A stretch of 64,000 nt of DNA from assembly GCA_964020085.1 (NCBI GenBank), contig OZ026598.1, positions 23,252,450-23,316,449 on the forward strand, read 5' to 3'. Made by a program: the position numbers and the translations under genes. Below are positions 47,773 through 58,065 of this stretch, one piece after another. The notes beneath the pieces were generated by a model that had not been told where the DNA came from, did no database searches, and saw only the letters and a list, made by a program, of their open reading frames with translations. How positions within the stretch are numbered: position 1 is the stretch's first letter; every line of letters begins with the position of its first letter. This DNA comes from Micromussa lordhowensis. Its lineage: Eukaryota > Cnidaria > Anthozoa > Scleractinia > Lobophylliidae.

Positions 47773-48487
47773 TTATGTCATGACAAAGTCCTGGAATCTC
47801 TTAGGTCTTAAAGAGACTCGACCGCTTCGCGTCTTGATTATTGGCTCGTTGGTTGGCGTTTTGCTAGCGGCGGTGCTATGCGTGGCGGTCACAGTGCGCT
47901 CCATGGCAACCGGGTCGTTCGTCTTTTCAACTCTCGTGGGCTCGCTGGGGGAGCTATCACCCGGCTGATTCACTGTATTCTGGTCTACTGGTTGTTCCTT
48001 AACTTCACTACTCTGGGGAGAGGACACTTTTCTTAGATGTCTCCGGTTACGAATGTAAGTGTGGCCATCTGCTTCTACTTCATACGACCTGATGCCGACC
48101 TTACGGGTAATGTGGCCTTTCCTCCACGTGTGATCGTTTAAAGCATGAGGTTGCATGACGACAGGGTCTCCATCCTTCAAATGGTCTAGGTCTCTTGCTC
48201 CCCTGTTGTAGTACTTCTGTTGCCATGCTTGTCTCCTGATTTTCTCGTGGACTCCTGGGACAACTTCTGGGTCCAGCAGCTTCGATGGTGTTGGCATTGT
48301 AGTCTTGGTGCGTCTGTTCATTAGTCGCTGGGCAGGACTGGTGTCCAGGCCTTCCTGTGGAGTGTTCCTGTAGTCCAGTAGGATGAGGTATGGATCTCTC
48401 TTTGTGGCCTCAGCAACTCGTATGACTTTCTTGGCACGCTTTACTATGGATTCTGCCATCCCGTTGGACTGATGGTGATAGGGACTC
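47773..48487 (-). pseudogene. Gypsy integrase C-terminal region, inverted relative to the body
   Basis: The open frame starts with YHHQSNGMAESIVKRAKKV, overlapping in sequence with the end of the plus-strand integrase, and continues past it (LLDYRNTPQEG, RQAWQQKYYNRGARD, VVMQPHALNDHTWRKG) to TAA/TGA at 47,773. It supplies the part the plus-strand body lacks. No stop occurs in about 235 codons, so it is better preserved than the body. Confidence 0.8.
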
Positions 48488-48503
48488 GTACATGATGTAA
48501 ACA

Positions 48504-48514
48504 TGGTGTCAGAA
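48504..48514 (+). other. Partial primer-binding site (tRNA-Leu type)
   Basis: TGGTGTCAGAA, preceded by TAAACA as in the LTR end at 52,099; it diverges after 11 bases. Only a few bases of LTR precede it before the inverted integrase fragment. Confidence 0.5.
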
Positions 48515-48551
48515 TAGCAAGCTTCCTTCTGCAGAAGAGGTAAATAGCGGG

Positions 48552-50097
48552 ATGGTAAATCCTTCCGAGGCCGAAACCAACGGAACCTCTGGCACTGGCG
48601 CGACTGCAGCTGCTGGAACGGCAACAGTTGGCAAACGACAACTCCCTAGCGGCATAGCAATGTCCAAAGCGCTACGAACCAATGGAAATCTAGCCACAAA
48701 TTGGAAAAAAATTCAAGCGTGCATGGGAAAACTACGCTATCGTTGCCAGAATAAAGCAATTCGAAGAAGAGTTCCAGACAGCTGCCTTTCTATCCTCGAT
48801 TGGCGAAGACAGATTGGAATTATTCGAAGGGATGAATTTCGACCCTCAAGATGACAGGAAGAAACTCGACGCCGTCATGACGAAGTTTGAAGATCTGTGC
48901 ATTGGACAAACAAATGAAACCTATGAAAGATACGTATTCAACAGCAGAAACCAAGAAGAAGGCGAAAGCATTGACAAATGCGTGAACGCCTTACGCACAC
49001 TGGCGCAATCGTACAATTTTTGCTCTTGTTTACATGACTCGCTGGTACGCGACCGTCTTGTACTTGGCATTAGAAATAGCGGAACGCGAAAGAAGTTGGT
49101 GCAAGAAAAAAAGCTGACGCTTAGCCGAGCGATCGATATCTGCAAAAGCAGCTAAGCTACATCTCAGCAGATGAAAACCATGGCAGAAAAGCCCAAAGAC
49201 GTCCTTACTTTCGACAGCACATCAAAAGGGAAATTCAACAAAACTCTTTTTAAAAGACGCGAGAAACCCGAGACGGGCAAATGTAGATATTGTGGTGGTA
49301 AAAACAAACGAAGCCGCTCTGCGTACCCTGCATACCGGAAAACTTGTGCAAGTTGCGGTAAACCAAATCATTTCACCAGCGTTTGCTCACAAAGGAATGA
49401 TCGAAGTCAGTTAAGAACCAAGCCAAAGAAGATGCCAATACACCAGTTATCATGCGAGACGTCAAGTGACTCTGGCGAATCAATCGTGACCCTGTCACTA
49501 ACCCCAGACAAAATCAACGCAGTTCAAGCCAAATACCGTGCGAAAATTGAAACTGTGATGAAAATAAAGGGCAGCAGGGAAGCAAAATTCCAAATCAATA
49601 CTGGAGCAATGTGCAATGTCATAAAAGCCTGCGAACTTACCGGCATCAAATATGCAAATCAAGTCACGCAGACGACACAAATGCTAAAGATGTTCAATTC
49701 CACTACTTTGCGTCCTATTGGAAAATGCAAAATCCAAGTTTGCAACCCCAAAAGTAACCAAAAACACAAAGTCACCTTCATGGTCGTACCAGATGAAACC
49801 TGTTCTAACCTCATCGGGAGCCAAGCCGCACAGCAGATGGGATTCCTTGATATCCACTTCGAACAATTACATAACAGTTTAGCACCGCCCAAACCTCGAG
49901 AGAGTCGCGCACATGCTGTAGAAACGTCCGTGAAGCCTAACAAGCGGAGTGAACAAGGTTTATCAATCAGTGACATACTCAGCAAGTACCCTGATGTATT
50001 TGAAGGCCTTGGAGAGCTTGGACCGGAACTTCAACTTGAAGTAGAAGACTACGCGACCCCGTCCAGTTGTCTTCCCGTAGGATCCCGGAAGCGTTGA
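48552..50097 (+). pseudogene. Gypsy Gag and protease
   Basis: Gag starts at MVNPSEAE, shifts frame near 48,705, and continues as RIKQFEEEFQTAAFL and YNFCSCLHDSLVRDRLVLG. After a TAA at about 49,153 the same frame holds two zinc knuckles (CRYCGG..., CASCGKPNHFTSVC), then the aspartic protease site reading INTGAMCNVI, where the catalytic Asp of DTG has become Asn. The protein would package RNA and process the polyprotein; this copy cannot. Confidence 0.82.
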
Positions 50098-50705
50098 AAC
50101 AACCGCTCAAACAGCATCTAGACAAACTACAAGAGGATGGAATTATTGAGAAGGTTGACCTTCCAACTGATTGGATCAGTGCCATAGTAGTAGCCAAGAA
50201 GAGCAACGGAGACATTCACTTATGTTTGGATCCAAAGCCACTCAACAAAGCCCTCAAGAGGTGCAAGTATCCCTTACCAGTCATCGAAGAAGTTCTCCCA
50301 GAGTTAGGAAAGGCAAAAGTCTTTACCAAAGTTGATTGCAAAAACAGATACTGGCAAGTAAAGTTTAATGAGACCTCATCTCTCCTCACAACCCTCACCA
50401 CACCCTTTGGTCGCTACAAAAGGAAATGCATGCCATTCGGTATAGATCAAGCAATCGAAGGTCTTGATGGTGTCAAAACAGTAGCTGACAACATCTTCGT
50501 AATTGGAAACGGTGATAGCATGACCAAAGCCATTGCAGATTACGATACAAAGCTGACATCGCTCTTGACTCATTGCAGAGAATGGAAAATCAAGCTGAAT
50601 CAAGCCAAAGATCTCTTCAATTACAGAAATGAAGAACCCCACAGACAAGTCAGGAGTACGGCGACTCCTAGGCACTGCAAATTATCTTGCCAAGTTCCTA
50701 CCTAA
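50067..50705 (+). pseudogene. Gypsy reverse transcriptase
   Basis: Motifs LKQPLKQHLDKLQEDGIIE, FTKVDCKNRYWQVKF, TPFGRYKRKCMPFG, then a short deletion before DQAIEGLDG, and the active site reading TVADNIFVIG where a second Asp is expected. Frame is lost at about 50,640 before the RNase H part. Confidence 0.85.
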
Positions 50706-52080
50706 GTTGTCTGATGCTGCAGAGCCCTTAAGACCACTCACTCGAGATGATGCTGACTTCGCCTAGGAAAAGGTCCATGACGAAGCATTTACACAGATCA
50801 AGAGATTGGTGACATCACCCCCAGTCCTCAAGTACTATGACCGTTAAGCCGAGTTGGTAATTCAATGCAACGCGAGTGAAACTGGATTAGGAGCAGCGTG
50901 GATGCAAGATGGCAAGCCTATCGTGTATGCAAGTCGAGCACTGACAACCACTGAGAGAAATTACGCGCAGATAGAAAAGGAGCTTTTGGCTATCGTATTT
51001 GGAGCAGAAAGATACCATCAGTTCACCTATGGAAGGCACGTAATGGTGGAAAGCGACCATAAGCAACTGGAAACAATATTCTCCAAACCTCTTGCATCGG
51101 CTCCAAAACGGTTACAAAAGATGATCATGAGATTACAGAGGTATGACCTTGTCATACGGTACAAAAAAGGAAAGGAGATGTATCTGGCCGATACTCTCAG
51201 CCGCCACTATTTGGAAGCCGAGGACGGTGCGACCGCAGCCAAGGTGTCACACGTCCATTCCAAGTTTAAACAAGAACTGGAAACCGACGAAGGACTCGAT
51301 GAAATAAACCAGTTGTTAGCACAAGAGGCCCAAGTGAACGAGTACCACGTCGTAACCGATTCAGACGAGGCACTACAAGCTGTGAAAATTATGATCAAGA
51401 AGGGATGGCCTGACGAAAAGAACTGCCTCCCTCCAGCGACAGTTCCATACTATCATTTAACAGATGAACTGGTGATGCAAGATGGTTTAATATTCCGTGG
51501 AGATCGCCTAATTGTCCCGAAGTCTCTAAGAAGGCAAACCATTAAGGAACTCCATGCAAGTCACCAAGGTGTAGAAGCCACTCTAAGACGGGCAAGAGAA
51601 ACCCTCCACTGGCCAAACATGAAGAGTGAAATAAAAGACCACATCCCCAGATGCGATGTCTGTCCGCAGTTTGCGCCAAAGTAGCCCAAAGAAACCCTCA
51701 TCAACCACGCCATACCCAATCGCCCTTGGGCGGAGGTAGCTACAGATCTCTTTGAGTACAAGCAGAAGAGTTACCTCGTGACAGTCGGCTACTTTTCGAA
51801 TTTCTTTGAAATTGACCGGCTGTACGACACAACGACAAAGGCGGTGATCCTGAAGCTCAAAGCTCACATGGCCCGATATGGAATTCCAGACGAGTTGGTC
51901 TCCAATCAGGGCTCCCAGTTCAGGTCCAATGAGTTCCACAGTTTTGCTGAGAACTACGAATTTAAGCACACGCTTACGAAACCCTATTACCATCAGTCCA
52001 ATGGGATGGCAGAATCTGCAGTAAAGCATGCCAAGAAAGTCCTACGAGTTGCTGAGGCCACAAAGAGAGATCCATACCTC
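50706..52080 (+). pseudogene. Gypsy RNase H and integrase (truncated)
   Basis: After a TAG (about 50,764) and TAA (about 50,845), RNase H reads CNASETGLGAAW (Asp to Asn) and IVYASRALTTTERNYAQIEKE. Integrase follows with HASHQGVEATLRRARE, CDVCPQ, TAG at about 51,682, VATDLFEYK, then SNQGSQF where the second catalytic Asp is Asn, and GMAESAV (Glu). It ends abruptly at KRDPYLI, joined to an inverted primer-binding site. Confidence 0.85.
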
Positions 52081-52300
52081 ATCCCACTTCTGACACCATG
52101 TTTAGTAAGGGAGCGAAGCACACAGAGAGTTGATATCTCTAGTCCGATTTATTAACATTGCCTAATCGTTCTACTCCGATTACATAGTTACCGATTAACT
52201 TGGTATAAAATTAGATCAGTGATCGTCACACAGACAAACAGAATATGACAGGTTAATAGCATTGAAATTCTCGGCTTATTCTATATCTGTGGGCTTGTCA
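52081..52300 (-). repeat. Inverted primer-binding site and LTR end
   Basis: 52081-52098 is ATCCCACTTCTGACACCA, the 3' end of a tRNA-Leu-like primer. Its complement is the PBS, followed on the plus strand by TGTTTAGTAAGG, an LTR terminus read backwards (LTR would end CCTTACTAAACA). The far LTR limit is not certain. Confidence 0.65.
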
Positions 52301-52640
52301 CCTTAAAGCAAAGACTATGTATATTAAAGGGCTGATTGTTACAGGTTTAAAATCTCTGGGTTAGTCTATGATGCTGGGTGTGCCACCTTAAGGTACAGAC
52401 TACATATTATGGGGTGCTCTATACCTCTGGGTGTGCCGCTTTAAGGTACAGACTATGTATTACAAAGCTGATTTTTATCACATTGAAATCTCTGGGTTAT
52501 TCTATACCTCTGAGCGTGCCGCCTTAAGGTATAGACAATGTATTACAAAGTTGATTTTTATCACATTGAAATCTCTGGCTTATTCTATACCTCTGGGCGT
52601 GCCGTCTTAAGGTATAGACTATGTATTATTTTGAAGATAC
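52300..52640. repeat. Imperfect tandem repeat, unit about 83 bp
   Basis: At least three to four copies of a unit with GAAATCTCTGGGTTATTC, GCCTTAAGGTATAGAC and ATGTATTACAAAG. It may belong to the LTR upstream region or be a separate satellite. Confidence 0.75.
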
Positions 52641-53256
52641 ACGCTTTCAGTTTGTTAGCATTTGCTGTAAAAACTGCTTTTTTATCTCTTCATGGAGAGA
52701 GGGAATGTCATCCTAGAAAATAAGACAAAACATTCATTAGTGAATTTCTGCAAGACAGTGTTGTATAAATAGGAGATGTGTAGTTTTGTTCAAACTGATG
52801 TGCATTTACTTTGTCATACGATGATAAGTGTTGATACTTGCTTTTGATTCGAAATACCTGGTTGAAATTAGGAGTTTTGCCCCTGCTGAGGTGCTCTGCA
52901 AACTAAACATAGATAATACCAATGAATTTAAAATGTACACTAGCACAAGTGATCAGTTAAGGTTAAGAAGAGCACTTTGATTTCAATTACAGGTTACTCG
53001 TGCCAAGCCAACTTTTCAAAGAGACATGGTAATTATGGAATATTGTATTTGCACAACTTACCATACAAACAAAGACACCACAGTCATAATCGTTCTTTTG
53101 CTTTGGGGTAACCTGTGTAAAGTGATTCAGTTAAAATGTGTAAGAAAATGTTCAGTAAAAAGAGCTAGGGCTTATGTGAACTAAGTGCAGACCAAGAGAT
53201 TGGTACATTTATATTACCATAAATCTAACTAACTGGCATTCAATTAACTGACGTCA
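52641..53256. other. Non-coding stretch, nothing recognised
   Basis: AT-rich sequence without credible coding or repeat structure. Confidence 0.4.
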
Positions 53257-53468
53257 TCACTGCCGTGTTGGATGACCATTAACCAAAGAACCAGCTTTAC
53301 TGTTCTTGTCATCCAACGTGGCTGTCTGAGTCTTTGTCACTTGAATCTCTTGGAAGTGGTTGCAAACTATGTATAGAACTTTCTTTTTTACCATGGGAAA
53401 GTGATCATTCCAATTGACCTCCTTGTACAGCTTTTCTCTTTTGGCTTTTTCTTCCTTCAGAAAATCCC
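53257..53468 (-). CDS. Terminal exon of an unrecognised gene
   Basis: A clean acceptor (TTGTGACTAG) precedes DFLKEEKAKREKLYKEVNWNDH, a charged helical stretch, then FPMVKKKVLYIVCNHF and a stop. I do not recognise the family. It lies tail-on to the transposase fragment at 53.6-54.3 kb, as accessory genes do in the other cassettes. Confidence 0.4.
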
Positions 53469-53649
53469 TAGTCACAATTTATCATCAAGGCATTTGTTAG
53501 TAAACTGATCCCATAGGACAACAATGCATTTTCATAATGTTTATTTGTTTTACAAATTGATTATTGGAAAAGTTACCTGACTTTCCTGTAAAAGAGGAAA
53601 CATGCACCACTGTTGAGTCTTCAATGGCATGCTCGTAGGAACATCAAAT

Positions 53650-54310
53650 CATCGAATTACCCGATGTTGAAGTATCGGAACAAAATGAATGTGTCGAGGA
53701 GCAGAACCCAGAAGTGACGGAGGCTTTAGTTTAAGAAGCACCGGAACCTTTGGAAGGTAGGAGTTGCAGCAACTGCACTGTTTTACAAAATACAGTGCGG
53801 AAACTAAGAAATAGAATTGCGTCTTTGGAGAACAAAGCAAAGAAGTGGAAACTGTCAGATCAATTATCAAAATACCGCATTGAAGGTGAATACAGTGTTT
53901 ATCATTTTGTGTTGTTTCAGTTGATATGTGAAAAAATGTGTGGTAAAACTCTTCCTGCTCCCTTGTTCGAAATCAAGTGCTAGTCCTACATGTATTATGA
54001 AATGACTCTGGTTTCAAGCACTTTCCACTTTCCCTTTGATTTAGTGTCAGCAGAAGTGTGCTGAATGAAATGCCTACTCTTTTTCTTTTTCATTTTAGGT
54101 TTGGTCTAAGCTTTCTTTTTTTCTTTCTCTAGGAAATGATCAAGAAACTCCACAAGTTGAGGCAGATAAAGAAAAGACTGTCAGTGAAATGGTCGGTGGT
54201 GATGGTGCAGGAGGAGGTTCCACATGTGAAGGAGATGGTGCAGAGGAAGAAAAGGGTGAAGCATATGAGGAAGAAGAGGAAGAAGATGAGGATGGCTCTG
54301 TGGACTGAAG
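53650..54310 (+). pseudogene. Fragment of a second DDE-type transposase of the 38-43 kb family
   Basis: Exon-like CSNCTVLQNTVRKLRNRIASLENKAKK matches the layout CSSCNGMMNEGRKLRNTVKTLREKLKK of the 38 kb gene. Next comes a GTGAAT donor and, after an acceptor at about 54,132, an acidic exon (EEEKGEAYEEEEEEDEDG). A TAA near 53,731 and loss of all later exons mark it as a relic. Confidence 0.55.
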
Positions 54311-54404
54311 TAGAAACAGAAACTGAAACCACTGTAGCAGAAACAGATAAGGATGGTGGGGAAAAATTTAATTGGTATTTTTTTAATAAATATTATATTT
54401 CCAA

Positions 54405-54440
54405 ATCATCATCATCATCATCATTATTATTATCATGATC
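54405..54440. repeat. Simple repeat (ATC/ATT)n
   Basis: CATCATCATCATCATTATTATTATCAT run. Confidence 0.8.
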
Positions 54441-54499
54441 ATCAGCATTAACCTGACATTAAAAATAGCAATAAGTTTTGGCAGTTTAATACCCTGGTA

Positions 54500-54994
54500 A
54501 AAACCTTCAAGATCTTCATTAGGATCTTTGTGGATCCTGATGAGGATCTTGTAAGATCTTCATCCATTTCCTCTAAGATTTTGTAGGATCTTTCTAAGAT
54601 CTTCCAAGTCCTTGGTAAGTCCCTGCAAGGATCCTTCAGGTCCCTGCAAAGATCTTCGAGGATCCTTCAGGTCCCTGCAAAGATCCTGAAGGATCCTTCA
54701 TGTCCCTGCAAAGATCCTTGAGGATCCTTCAGGTCCTTCCAGAGATTCTTGAGGATCCTCCAGGTCCCTGCAAAGATCCTTGTGGATCCTTCAGGTCCTT
54801 GCAAAGATCGTTGAGAATCCTCCAGGTCCATGCAAGGATCCTTCAGGGTCCTTCAAGTCCGTGCTGGGATCCTTGAAGTCTCTGCAAAGATCCTTGAGGG
54901 TCTACAAGGATCCTTTAAATTCCTGCAAAGATCCTTCAGGTCCCTACAAGGATCAGTCAGGTTTCTACAAAGACCCTTTAGGTTCCAACAAAGA
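54500..54994. repeat. Minisatellite, about 21-bp unit, left block
   Basis: Many degenerate copies of GATCCTTCAGGTCCCTGCAA, alternating with CTTGAG variants. The same unit reappears at 63,576-63,680, on the far side of the nested LINE. Confidence 0.88.
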
Positions 54995-55718
54995 TTTTTT
55001 TTAATACAATTTACATTACCTACATTACAAGTCAATTCGATTACCTATACAGCTTACAATCCAATTTATACACTACTTACAAAAATTATACTATACTTAT
55101 ATACTTCTAACAATGAGCAACAAAATAAAGACAATTTAATTACATATTAGACTTACGATACCAATTTATACACTACTGGCAATATTATACGATTACATAT
55201 CTACTGATGATGAAACAACAACAAAAAAGATACCTTCCTAAACAAAAAAACAAAAAAATTAAAAAGAAGTAATAAAACTAGAAGGGTGTAAATAATTAAA
55301 TTGGAGTGAGCACCCATTTCTTTTCAAAGAAGGTTTTATTGTTGATATTTTTTTCCGTTTTATATTTAATCTTAAGTTTTGATTGCAGTCCTTGGATTTT
55401 AGGAAGTGTTTGGCTTCTTCTGCAGTCCCACAAAAATAATTTTCCAATTACGATGAAATAATTCAATAAATTAGATAAAGGGCATTGTTTTGATAAAATT
55501 CCAAATAAAACGTTTTCTGCGGAAAGATGGATTGGCTGACACGAAAGATAGTACCAGTAAGATTCGAAATCAGTCCAGAACGTTTTTGAGTGAGGGCATT
55601 CATAGAAAAAGTGATACAAATTCTCAGGTTCATCATTACAAAAAGTACACGCATCGTTAATTAGAAATCCAATTTTGCATAGTTTGCTGTTAGTGTAAAG
55701 AATAGAATTAATTACTTT
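54995..55718 (-). mobile_element. L1-like LINE, 3' part (left of nested insertion)
   Basis: Ends in an 8-base A tail (T run 54995-55002) against the minisatellite. Its 3' UTR carries TTACAATAC-like words, as in the 5.8 kb LINE. Coding sequence 55296-55718 contains KVINSILYTNSKLCKIGF and the zinc motif CTFCNDEPENLYHFFYEC. Confidence 0.85.
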
Positions 55719-55962
55719 TTATGCCGAGAGCGGCGCCTAAAATTGATATAAACCTAGCGTAAAAAAGACTAAAATAACAAGGTTCTAATCGCGGTCGTGC
55801 ATGCGGCTAGAAGTCACTGAATCACGGACACCTTTATTTGGATTAAATTGGCCACTGATGTGGCGTTTATTTCAAAACATTCAAATGTGACATGTGTCAA
55901 ATTAGTGAATTAAACATCCCTCTATTTGATTCAGTGAATTAAGTTGGGGCGAAAAACAGCCA
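55719..55962 (-). repeat. Split direct repeat B2
   Basis: Nearly identical to B1 at 56244-56487; both end in GGCATAA when read on the minus strand. Confidence 0.93.
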
Positions 55963-56016
55963 GCCCCTGAGTAAGGTAGCAAGAGCAGAGGAGGAGTTCA
56001 GGGGATGGTGGAGGGC

Positions 56017-56243
56017 CAACAAAAGAAAGTGAAGTAAGCCTCGAAAGCTAAACTGCTATCACGATCGGTGCTGGCAGAAAAAGGGGCGAGGGATAGCAGA
56101 GGTCACGAATTTGTAGCTCGCTCCGCGTGTGGTTTAGCCCATTATCGTTATGGCTATCAACCTCTGCAGCTTGTACCATCAGATAAGATAAGGCCCCGCC
56201 CCTGCATAAAACCCATTATCGTGCTAACACAATAATGGGCCAT
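56017..56243 (-). repeat. Split direct repeat A2
   Basis: Nearly identical to A1 at 62025-62251; read on the minus strand it starts ATGGCCCATTATTG directly after B1. Confidence 0.93.
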
Positions 56244-56487
56244 TTATGCCGAGAGCGGCGCCTAAAATTGATATAAACCTAGCGTAAAAAAGACTAAAAT
56301 AACAAGGTTCTAATCGCGGTCGTGCATGCGGCTAGAAGTCACTGAATCACGGACACCTTTATTTGGATTAAATTGGCCACTGCTGTGGCATTTATTTCAA
56401 AACATTCAAATGTGACATGTGTCAAATTAGTGAATTAAACATCCCTCTATTTGATTCAGTGAATTAAGTTGGGGCGAAAAACAGCCA
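56244..56487 (-). repeat. Split direct repeat B1
   Basis: Partner of B2 and abutting A2. The B1/A2 junction is the presumed recombination site of the circular intermediate. Confidence 0.93.
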
Positions 56488-56863
56488 CAAGCCACATCCT
56501 GTGGCGAGGCCCAACCCAAGCCGCAGGCACGCACGCACTATGAAAATATTTACAGCAGAAAAATACCAAATCTATAGATGATGGATACACACTATTCAGG
56601 CATCAGGAACACCAGGCCATTCTCTGACATGTCCCTGGAGCCCTTACGGCCAAAGACTTGTTGTCACTAGATTTAACTTGTTGCTCTAGCCCGAGTCAGA
56701 CTGGCAAACTGACCCTGGTCACGCTATAAGACATCGGAATAATAGAATAAACACTACTGAATAATAGCACTATTAGAAAAAAACGGCACATGCCGGCTTT
56801 TGTCGGAAGCAAGCTGAAATAACCAAATCAAAATAATATAGGAACTACTTGGCTAAAATTGCC

Positions 56864-57139
56864 ACCCCAGCCCGTGTCTGAAAGGCGAGCATTGATCTAC
56901 AGCGAACAATTGAAGTAGGTTAACTAGAATTACAAATGATAATATTGCCCCAGCCCCTGACTGAAAGGCGAGCTTAAGTGTTGAAATAACCAAGTCAAAA
57001 TTATACATTAACTACTACTCTAATTATCGCCCCAGCCCGTGTCTGAAAGGCGAGCAGTGATCTACAGATAACAGCTGAAGTAGTTCAACGAAGATTACAA
57101 AATGATATTATTGCCCCAGCCCCTGCCTGAAAGGCGAGC
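56864..57139. repeat. Four spaced copies of a 27-bp word after the recombinase gene
   Basis: CCCAGCCC-TG--TGAAAGGCGAGC occurs at about 56,866, 56,950, 57,031 and 57,115, spaced 82-84 bp. Copies 1 and 3 share one flank (GTGATCTACAG-like), copies 2 and 4 another (TTAA). An array of alternating dimers in the element's 3' UTR. Confidence 0.8.
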
Positions 57140-58065
57140 TTAAATCGTAAACCCTTCGGAAGGTTGACGAATGTATAGCTTAAATGCATCGGATTTCCAA
57201 CGGCCAAGGTGGCGAATCTGAGCGTCTGATAAGCCGTTGTCAGCTGCCAAAGATGCGGCGCCTATCCGGAAAGAGTGGGATTTGTATTTGGATGAATCGA
57301 GTCCACAAAAATTTAGTGCCTGCCGAAGTTGCTGTGTAAAATGGCTAGTTTTAACAGGAGAACCATCGGCGAAGCAGAAAAAGGCACCCGGAGTGGTACC
57401 CCGCATAGAACAATAACGTTGTAAATAATTCACTGGGCAAAAATCTCTTCCCGTTGCGCAGTCTAAGACAACTGAAAATGGGCGCCTACTAGAGTTATGT
57501 TTGTAGTCAGCGATGACAATTGTCGCGGTGGTCACGCAATTGTCTTTAAACTGGAAATGAAGGTTCTGTATTTCAACGAAAGGTTTCAGATTCGCACCCT
57601 TGGCCGTGAGTTCTCCTACTCGAAAAAAGCCATAGAAGGCCACCAAAAACATGGTTTGGAACAACAGCCTTGATATGCGGATGAGTTGGTATGATTTAGC
57701 GCGAGCACTAAACGTTGCAACACGCCACGTGTTATCGGAAGCCTAACATCTGGTGCAGAGTATAGCTTACTGTGAGCCGCTAGAATCTTCTGCACCAAAA
57801 AATTCTTAGTGGGGTCAGGGAAATTAGCTAACTTGTGCACGTAACCTAACGCGGAGACATATGTCGAGATTATCGAAGATGCAAACTTCCTCGCTGATGG
57901 ATAGGATATAAACAACGCTAAATTGTTTACCGAGACCGGAAGGAGCGGGGCATGCGACTCGCAAAATTCAGATGAAAAATCGACATATGTCGTCCAAGCC
58001 CTTTGGTAAGTCTTACGCGAACCCTCGGTAATGGCTGAGTGTAGGAGCTCATTCAAGAGATGCAC
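57140..58065 (-). pseudogene. Tyrosine recombinase of the Ngaro-like element, one frameshift
   Basis: The N-terminal SAM-like half (HSAITEGSRKTYQRAWTTYV) and catalytic half are offset by one base near 57,655. Catalytic features: Arg in YGFFRVGELT, the H-x-x-R box HSFRIGAAS, the following LGRWKSDAF and Tyr in KLYIR. Apart from the shift, both halves are fully open. Confidence 0.88.

Larger units (their letters stand above)
47773..52300. mobile_element. Rearranged Gypsy-type LTR retrotransposon
   Basis: Plus-strand gag, protease, RT, RNase H and most of integrase lie at 48.55-52.08 kb. The integrase C-terminal region lies separately on the minus strand at 47.77-48.49 kb, and an inverted primer-binding site with LTR end follows at 52,081. 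Coding parts contain stops, a small RT deletion and mutated catalytic residues. Confidence 0.85.

Noticed and set aside
47773..48487. A separate host gene with an integrase-like N-terminus
   Set aside because: It matches the missing C-terminal continuation of the adjacent Gypsy integrase and shares its YHHQSNGMAES and KRDPYLI blocks.
54780..55150. Plus-strand open frames rich in LQGSFRVLQ-type repeats
   Set aside because: They are translations of the minisatellite and LINE 3' UTR; similar repetitive frames appear on both strands.
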